From the NCBI GenBank assembly GCA_037042915.1, contig CM073194.1, positions 3,596,001 to 3,660,000 of the forward strand: a stretch of DNA of 64,000 bases, written 5' to 3'. Below, piece after piece: positions 57,170 through 64,000 of the stretch. The stretch is from Auricularia sp. M13. Its lineage: Eukaryota; Basidiomycota; Agaricomycetes; Auriculariales; Auriculariaceae. The position numbers and the translations under genes are program-made. Numbering within the stretch: position 1 is the first letter of the stretch; every line of letters begins with the position of its first letter. The notes beneath the pieces are model-generated. The model worked only from the letters and a program-made list of their open reading frames with translations. It had not been told where the DNA came from and did not search any database.

Positions 57170-58105
57170 ATGCCCGATACCACTAACACATCGGAGCAAC
57201 CAACTGTCCTCGCTCCCATCCACGATGGCAGCGGAGCCAATTATGACGGTACTGCACCCGTCTTTACTCATAGCGCACGAGGCTTGACAAACCGGCTCCG
57301 GACAGACGCTTTGCCGACCCGCTCTGCCCCTACGGCGGTTGACCATGCGCCTACTAGCCCTGCCACGACTCAGGACCACGACGATGACCTGGGAGCCGCG
57401 ACCACTCGCACGACTCCCCGCCGTGCTGCCGCGACTCGCACGCAGTCGCTGCCGACCATCACCATCCCGGCCCAGGCTGCCAAGACCAAGGGCACCCGTT
57501 CGAAGAAGGCCGCCGGCGACGCTACACCCGGCGATGAGGCCGAAGACGCGACGCCCTCCGTCTCTCCCTCGCCGAAGAAGCCTGCCAAGAAGGCCGCCAT
57601 GGAGCGCGAGGTGCAGCAGCTCACCAACGAGGCCCTGTCCAAGCGTCTCGTAGCTTGCGAGGCGAACCTCAAACTCGTAATGGAGTCTCTCAAGTCGGGC
57701 CAAGGCGCTAACGACCGGCAACACAAGAACATCGCACGCCGTCTCGACGACGTTGAGCGCGACATTGTCGAACACCACGCCAGCGACACGGCGAAGATCA
57801 CAGGCCTCCAGGCCGAGGTCGTGGAGCTCAAGGACTGCACAGCGGCCCTTCGCGCCAGCAACACCGCCCTCGCGTCGCAGATTGAGCGCATCGTCGCCGA
57901 CAACGAGCAGCTAGACGTGCTGCGTAACCAGGTCGATTCTATTCGCGATTGGTCGAAGCGCTTGGACGAGCAGGGTACCGACGTCAAAGCCCTCAACGAC
58001 GACCTTGACGAGATCGTCGACGACATCCGCGCGCTCAAAAAGGACAACGAGGTCAACTACGCCGACATCTCGCGCGTCCTTGACGATCTCGACACCGTGC
58101 GCTGA
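57170..58105 (+). CDS. Intronless coiled-coil protein, unknown function
   Basis: Single exon, 311 residues. Residues 1-95 are Thr/Pro/Ala-rich and disordered; 95-145 are basic, with repeated Lys-Lys and Ser-Pro steps (KGTRSKKAAGD, SPSPKKPAKKAAM); from about 145 to the end is a long heptad-patterned coiled coil (REVQQLTNEALSK, RRLDDVERDIVEHHASDTAK, LQAEVVELKDCTAALRASNT, RVLDDLDTVR). Coding signal is strong over its whole length and a TATA box is in place. No family recognised. The absence of introns and the position about 0.9 kb before a Ty3/gypsy element raise the chance that it belongs to a transposon (ORF1- or Gag-like coiled coil), but a host gene is as likely. Confidence 0.65.
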   Translation: MPDTTNTSEQPTVLAPIHDGSGANYDGTAPVFTHSARGLTNRLRTDALPTRSAPTAVDHAPTSPATTQDHDDDLGAATTRTTPRRAAATRTQSLPTITIPAQAAKTKGTRSKKAAGDATPGDEAEDATPSVSPSPKKPAKKAAMEREVQQLTNEALSKRLVACEANLKLVMESLKSGQGANDRQHKNIARRLDDVERDIVEHHASDTAKITGLQAEVVELKDCTAALRASNTALASQIERIVADNEQLDVLRNQVDSIRDWSKRLDEQGTDVKALNDDLDEIVDDIRALKKDNEVNYADISRVLDDLDTVR

Positions 58106-58963
58106 TCGGGCAGAAATTGACACGCCGGAAAAATCGCGTCCCTTTCAAGATAAAGGCGACATAGCAAGACACAATACAAACTCGAATACAGTACTACCAC
58201 ACATCCCGACAACGACGAAGACCGCAAATCAACAAGAACAGCATCCCGAAATGGAACACGCGACGCACACCGGCAAGACCCGACATCTCTCCAGCATGGA
58301 CAACTTGGCGACAACGGCTCGGCGACCACAATCCCTTCTATTGGACCTCAAGCACGACTCCCGGATTTGCCTTTCGAGACTCCCAGAGTATGCGCGAAGG
58401 ACGAACGATCCGTCTCTAAGAGCAGGCGAGCATGTTCCGCGTTCGCCTCCCGAAAGTGTCCCAGCACACGACCGCGTGCTACTCCGGCAAAGACACCACG
58501 ACCACGAAGGTGCGCAGTCGCCCTGGCTGCGAAGGAATATTCTCGACGCCGCTGTCTCCGGTTCCAAGGGATCACCAGCAACCGAGAACGATCCTGACTC
58601 ATTCACCCAAAAATCGTTATCGGCACCTGCGCATTCGCGAACACGTCACCCGCTGCGATCTCGGACCATATCCAGACCAGGGTCTAGGGCATCCTTCCTC
58701 TCTACTGTCCCTGAGCATGTGCACCCTGAGAAACCGGGAAATGCGGAACACGAAACCCATACTAGGGGAATCCCGTCATCGTGATCGCAGCGCACTTTCC
58801 CACGGTCTATGGCGTCATCCAAACGGCAGGGCAGGCCGCAGCACACTTGTGGACGATCGGTAGTCTTTCCTCGGAGCAAATTCTGAATCACACGCTCACG
58901 GGATCGGCCTCTCATTGGCTCCCGAGAATGGATTGCGCAACCCGCAGGCGCGCGCAGTCCGCA
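58106..58963. other. Region between coiled-coil gene and LTR element
   Basis: Open frames on both strands without family features. No gene supported. Confidence 0.45.
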
Positions 58964-59669
58964 TGTGACAATCGGGAACTCTTCCTATCGCATGGGCATT
59001 ATCGGTACAGTTCGGGACGTGGTCTTGATTGGCTTGGCATTCTCCTGTATAAAACGCGATAGGTAGTTAGGTAGTTTTCCCTTAGCACAGCGGCTCACGA
59101 GCATCCGGCTCACCAGTAGTTCAGTATCGCGCACTCCGGCGCCCAGTTCTCGTACTCGCACCCGTCCTCCGTTCTAGTCCGTACGCAATCGAAGTCTCAG
59201 TCACCCTCTGCCATCTCCGTTGGCCTCAAGTCTCGTTTTCCCCTTCCCTCGGTGCGTAGTCGCGACTTCCGTGATTGCACACCATCCTCCCTCCTCTCCT
59301 ACTACGACTTCTCCATCCGAGCCGTGCTACTTCTGTTCGTCGCGTTCGCACGCAGTCATAGACTTCGCCAGTGCAGCGACGAAGAAAAGACGCACTCCCG
59401 TCTCACAATCCTCCTCTCCCGTGCACCCTCTTCTCGTAGACGACTCCACACGAGTAGTCTTGAGCTCTCCGAATACTGGTCGGGTTCCCCCTCGTCTTTG
59501 TGATCCTCACTCGGGTTTTGATCATACACACTCGAGACCATATCCCCGTTTCACCCCTACCTCTATATCTATTCTCTCGTGTGTTGGGTATACTCCACCC
59601 ACCCACCCTTTTGATCTGCGGCTCCTCCCTACTCCTGGATTCATTGTCTTAGTCTTCCCTGGCTGTTCA
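58964..59669 (+). repeat. Putative 5' LTR of the gypsy element
   Basis: Begins TGTGACA and ends TTCA, the TG...CA form of LTRs. A TATAAAA lies at 59048-59054 as expected for the LTR promoter, and a possible tRNA primer site starts TGGTGACC at about 59673. Both borders are guesses until the 3' LTR is compared. Confidence 0.4.
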
Positions 59670-60102
59670 AAGTGGTGACCACCGCAGGGAGTCTTTGAAC
59701 TAGTCTTACAAACGGTTCAGGCTCCCTGTTTATCCCTTTCGCACACCCCCACCACTTACTTGCGTCGAGATTGCGACGGCTTCACCTGGTCCTGCCGCAC
59801 GAACTCGTTCTCGTGTTCGCCAAGCAACCATTCCTGTTGCCTCAACATCATCACTCACGCAAGCGAACCCCCATACATCTACATCGGTTTCCTTACCGTT
59901 TTCCCCCCTTTCTTCTCTCTCTTCTCTCACCCTCTCGGAACGAGACCCTGAGTCGGAACCCGAGTTTCATTCCTCACGTTCGCGAGAAGATTCAGATCAA
60001 GACGTCGCACCCCGTCGTTCTCGATTTGCTTCACTTGCACCACGCACTCCATCACCTGTCAATCGCATACCTCTCGCAGAAGAACATCCGTACTTCCAAG
60101 AG

Positions 60103-60927
60103 ATGGACGATGACGGAAACCCCAACCCGCCAGGCAATCCAGAAATGGAAGCGGCCTTCGGCAACCTACTGTTCACGTTCATGCAGCGTGCAGTACAGAA
60201 CCTTCCCGCTGTGCCCCCAGGCCAGCAAGCTCCAGCCGCTCAACAAGCACGCGTTCCCCTCCCGTACCCAGACGAGAAGGGCGCGCCGCGATTTGACGGT
60301 GACCCATACAAAATCGGGACCTTCCTCGAGACGTTCGAAAATCGGGCGCGACTAGCCGCGATTGGAGCAGACCGATGGAAGAAGGTTGTGGTTGATTATG
60401 TCAACCGTGACACGCGCAATCAGTGGATGCAACTCGAAGAGTTCGGTGATAACTCTACCTGGGAAGAGTTTAAGGCTCAAGTGTTGCGCGCGTATCCCGA
60501 GAACGGTACCATCAAGGAGTATACGTTCGAGGAGCTGAAGGAGAAGATAGATACCTGGAAGGGACGTTCGCTGCGCTCCCCCGAGGATGTCAATCGGTAT
60601 ACCCGAGAGTTCAACGCTTGTCAAAAGTCGTTGCAGCGTCAGGGCATCGTGCACCAAAAGCAAGAGCTCTACCTGTCGGCCTTTACAGCAGAAGAACGCG
60701 GGCGTATCGAGAGACGCCTTGAGTGGAAGTTTCCCGACCAGCACTATCACGAACTCGAGATTGATGACATTGCGGACGCGGTTCGCTTCCTGGCAAAAAA
60801 CTCGATCGCTGAGATGCCGGGCGCGATTAAACTCGCGTACTCGCCGATTGCAATTGATTCGCGCGAGGTCTCAGTGTCGGTGCAGCCCCGGCAGCCGTCA
60901 AACGCGAAGGTCCCGATGATCGCCTGA
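60103..60927 (+). other. Gag region of the gypsy element
   Basis: Encodes a retrotransposon Gag-type capsid: a Pro/Gln-rich start, then FDGDPYKIGTFLETFENRAR, a Trp-containing helical core (WMQLEEF, TWEEFKAQVLRAYPENG), and a final helix. This is the fold that forms the virus-like particle. Confidence 0.85.
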
Positions 60928-61086
60928 TCGCGAGTGTCGCACAGCTCATCGAGGAAAAGTTGGAAGCGCGACTTGGCCCGGCTCGACCAGTGCATAATCA
61001 CACGCACGCAACAGGCCCTAGCGGGTATGCCGCGGGAAGATTTGGTCCTCCCGAACGGGTGATACCACCTCCCGGATTGGACACGA

Positions 61087-61140
61087 CCGTTGTCTATTCT
61101 GTGACGAATCGGGACACATGATGCGTCAATGCCCCATGCG
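61087..61140 (+). other. CCHC zinc knuckle of the gypsy element
   Basis: One CX2CX4HX4C motif (CLFCDESGHMMRQC), the nucleocapsid RNA-binding finger of Gag. Confidence 0.85.
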
Positions 61141-61959
61141 TCAGGAATACCTGAATGCGGGAAAGATAACGGAAGATCCATTGGGAAGGATGGTATTCCC
61201 AGGCGGACTGATGATTCCGGGTCCTCGCGAGAAGCCCATTCGCAAGCGTATTGACGAGTACTGGGAGGCTCAGGCACGGTCGCACTACTACGATTCCGTG
61301 ATGCTGTTGGACGGCGACGTTGACCCAGTCGATTACGAAGACGACCAGTTGCTCCCCGAGGAACGCGAGTACCAAGCGTTTCTTATGATGCGCGAACAAG
61401 TGCACAACTACGAGACCACTGGGCGCTTTCGACCGAGCAATAAGAAGTTCGATGGTGTAGAACTTCCGGCGCGACGCTGGGGGCCAGCCTCGCAGCAGAA
61501 GAACACGGAACGGGTACCCGGAATCCTCCCCGTCCCGGCAGCTGCTCGCGCCAGCACTCCCGTCAGTCAACAAGCTCCACCTCAACGCGCACCAGAGAGG
61601 CCGGCCGATCTGCAGGTCCCAATTCCACTCGACGAGGTAGCTCGCAAACACGCCGACCTGACCAAGAAAGCCGCAGACAAGATGGAAGAAGCCGGCGTGA
61701 CATTTCGTAACAAGGCTCCCGCAACCGACGATTCGATGGCCGAACAACTGTTCACGCGCGTACTCGAGCTTCCAATCACGACAACAATTCGGGAACTGCT
61801 CGCAACTTCAGGAGACATCCGCCGCTTGGCACAGAAGTACACTACGACGAGGCGAACTCCTGTGAGCGAAGTACATATCATCGACCAGGACGACGGCGCG
61901 GCGGCGGCGTCAATGGCGTGTTTCAAGTCGTTGCGTGGGAACAATCGCTGCAGCGGACG

Positions 61960-62330
61960 CCTTCGGGAGACTTCGCGGCGCACGCAGTCGTTACCGTTGA
62001 TGGTCATCACCGCCGACATCGAAGGGGTCCCCATCGAGACAATCATCGACACAGGGTCGACTATCTGCTGCATGAGTGATCGCGTATGGAGGAAGATTGG
62101 CTCACCCGTGTACTCGGAAAAGTCAACCAACATGCGCGACGCGAATGGCAACGTAGCCGGCACCTTGGGCGCGATTGTCGACCAAGAAGTCATCATCGGA
62201 GGACTCAAGTTCTTCATCACCATACACGTCGTCCCGAACGCGCCATTCAGTCTCATTCTCGGAACACCCTTCTGCGCAATCGCCTCGATCGAAATCTCGT
62301 ACCGCCCTTCGTCCGAAATGGTGCTCAAAA
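61960..62330 (+). other. Aspartic protease domain of the gypsy element
   Basis: VPIETIIDTGSTICCMSD carries the DTG active-site triad of retropepsins, followed by the strand VVPNAPFSLILGTPF with the ILGTPF flap-end motif usual for gypsy proteases. Confidence 0.85.
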
Positions 62331-63699
62331 TCACCGACCGAATACGGACAAGACCGTGCTTATTCCCGGATCCGCCAAGCCCGCCGCGCGCTGTCGCGTT
62401 CGCGCGCACTGTAGACTCGCCTAAGGATTTTTGATGCGGAGAGAACGCGCCTCTCCGTGCCGCAATATACAACCCCTGTTCTTCTATGATCGTCTTGTGG
62501 GCGTTTCGCAAGATGTTCGCGAAAGGTTCAAGGACCCTGTCATCCTTGCGATGTTTGGGTTCACGCTGCTAATGTCGCTTCCCAAAGAGTTAGTTCCCGC
62601 TTGGGTTCGCGCTCTTGTTCTCGGGATTGCGGCAGGACACGCGGGTACCTTGATTCTTCAGCAGCCGGAGACAGCTGCGAGGATAGAAGAAGTTGTGGAG
62701 GACAAAAACCCTCGGCGGCGTCGACGGTCGCGCAGAGAGGTCGCAAGAGAGGTAAAGCAAATGTACTAACCACCCCGACCAATGATGACCCCTCTGAGGG
62801 AGGGGATGGTGTACAAGAAGCTTATCCCGACGAGCGACTTCTCGAGAACCGACTCCGGTGTCTCTACGGCTTTGGATTCACGGAACAAAACGGCAACGGA
62901 AACGGGACGGCCCAAACAATGCTCATAGAGGATCTGCCTAACCCGGAAACGGAAGGCAAATCGGACGATCAGCCTCAAGATCAGCAACACGCGATTACGA
63001 TAACATCCACGACCATTCCGATTGAGGTCTACACGCTCGATTCGGACAATCGGTTTGCGCAGCCAAGACCATACGTCTTTCTCCTCAATGAAGATGGCAC
63101 CCGGGGTCGTCCCGCGAACGGAAGAAGACACGTGGGAACACGACGAAGACTTCGCTATGACGGTAACACTGACGATCGGCGACGACGCGCACTTCGCAAT
63201 GCCTCCACGACCAGTCAAAACGGTACCGCCGCTACGATTGTCACGTGGCGCGCAGCTTTCGGCACCCGCAAGCCATTCCCATGGGCATCAGCGAACTCGA
63301 GTTTCCGTCACGCAAACCGGCTGGCATTGACACTGGCATCTTCGCGACTGTCTTTAACGTGATGGAACGGAGACAGCCGAAGGGCGAAGACAAACAGCGA
63401 CCGGGAACGCGGCAGGACTCGGACGGAGGCCCTACAAGTCGCGTTACTCAAGGTACACCCGCAGAACGCTCCGATGCCAGAAGAATACCGGATAGTACGA
63501 CGACGACCGTCTGATCCGCTGATGACCTTGCCAGTAATCGGCGCCAAACCCGCGGATTTCGTGCCCACGGCATATATGACGACGGAACGAATGGCCGGCT
63601 TCAAGATTGAGGACTCTGCGCATTTGTGGGACGAGGAAAAGAAGCTGTTCAAAGCTATCGTCGCTGCCAATGAAACCGCGTTTGCATGGACGGAGGCGG

Positions 63700-64000
63700 A
63701 ACGAGGTCGCTTTCGATCAGACTACTTCCCGCCTGTCAAACTCGCCGTGCTTCCGCATGTGCCATGGACCAAACGTCATGTGCCGATACCACCCTCTATT
63801 CGCGACAGTCTCATCGAGCTGTTAAAGGAGAAGATCAAAGCCGGCGTATATGAAGAGTGCAACTCCTCGTATCGCAACAGTTGGTTCTGCGTCGTGAAGA
63901 AAGACGGCAAGAGTCTTCGCATAGTGCATGATTTGCAGCCGCTTAACGAGCATACCATTCGGGATGCGGGTCTCATTCCCCAGCCTGATGAGTTCTCGGA
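63700..64000 (+). other. Start of reverse transcriptase of the gypsy element, cut by window edge
   Basis: KRHVPIPPSIRDSLIELLKE, GVYEECNSSYRNSWFCVVKK and KSLRIVHDLQPLNEHTIRDA are the opening motifs of a Ty3/gypsy RT fingers domain. The catalytic DD pair lies beyond the window. Confidence 0.88.

Larger units (their letters stand above)
58964..64000 (+). mobile_element. Ty3/gypsy LTR retrotransposon, 5' part, continues past the window
   Basis: Order of parts is that of a Metaviridae-type element: putative 5' LTR, leader, Gag, zinc knuckle, aspartic protease, start of reverse transcriptase. The right half (rest of RT, RNase H, integrase, 3' LTR) lies outside the window. The left end is set at a TGTGACA start by analogy with fungal LTRs and cannot be confirmed without the 3' LTR; the internal parts are certain, the ends are not. 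In the stretch visible the coding parts fall in more than one reading frame with roughly three interruptions, so the copy looks broken, though some frame changes may be ones the family normally uses. Age cannot be judged from one LTR. Confidence 0.85.

Noticed and set aside
1-64000. CRISPR array, operons or bacterial-type ribosome sites
   Set aside because: No regular direct repeats with spacers; the DNA is nuclear eukaryotic with spliceosomal introns throughout.

Overview
The window reads as nuclear DNA of a filamentous basidiomycete, most likely an Agaricomycete (wood-decay type). Genes are split by many GT-AG introns of about 45-70 bases with CTRAY-like branch sites, exons can be as short as 16 bases, coding DNA is GC-rich, and the best-recognised products (secreted GH47 mannosidases, a hydrophobic-surface-binding protein, SEC24, NPR2, ATP10, ribosomal protein uL15) are fungal or general eukaryotic. 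Gene models were built by hand from reading frames, splice sites and family motifs; exon ends are given in each entry so they can be tested against RNA.

Layout. 0.7-7.6 kb: three tandem GH47 class I alpha-mannosidase genes on the plus strand, two with 3 introns and one with 13. 8.6-9.5 kb: a small secreted HsbA-like gene. 10.7-11.6 kb: a secreted protein made of two copies of one domain. 11.8-14.6 kb: a Fic-domain gene (minus) head to head with ATP10 (plus), only 77 bases apart. 14.8-15.4 kb: a small four-helix membrane protein. 17.8-25.4 kb: a minus-strand block with a coiled-coil protein, SEC24 (with an N-terminal WW domain) and NPR2; NPR2 is head to head with an F-box-like gene (25.6-26.6 kb). 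26.9-27.2 kb: a foldback MITE with 3-base target duplication. 28.3-32.0 kb: two C2-domain paralogues, tail to tail. 32.8-35.3 kb: a divergent histone H2A with a long N-terminal extension, and uL15. 36.4-37.0 kb: a small secreted protein. 40.6-41.6 kb: an intronless nuclear-looking protein. 45.1-47.8 kb: an APC-family amino-acid permease with 11 exons. 49.2-51.3 kb: a mahogunin-like RING E3 ligase. 52.1-54.2 kb: a flavin monooxygenase. 57.2-58.1 kb: an intronless coiled-coil protein. About 59.0-64.0 kb: the 5' part of a Ty3/gypsy LTR retrotransposon that runs off the right edge.

How the genes relate. There is no single pathway. The left third is a secretome-rich stretch (five secreted products in 11 kb), the middle is housekeeping (COPII coat, nitrogen/TOR signalling through NPR2, mitochondrial ATP synthase assembly, ribosome, chromatin) and the right end is transposon territory with long gene-poor gaps at 37-40.6, 41.7-45.1 and 54.2-57.1 kb. 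I found no CRISPR array, rRNA or convincing tRNA. The most unusual items are the extended H2A, the WW-SEC24 fusion, the inverted C2 pair, the intron-number mismatch among the GH47 copies and the two foldback elements.
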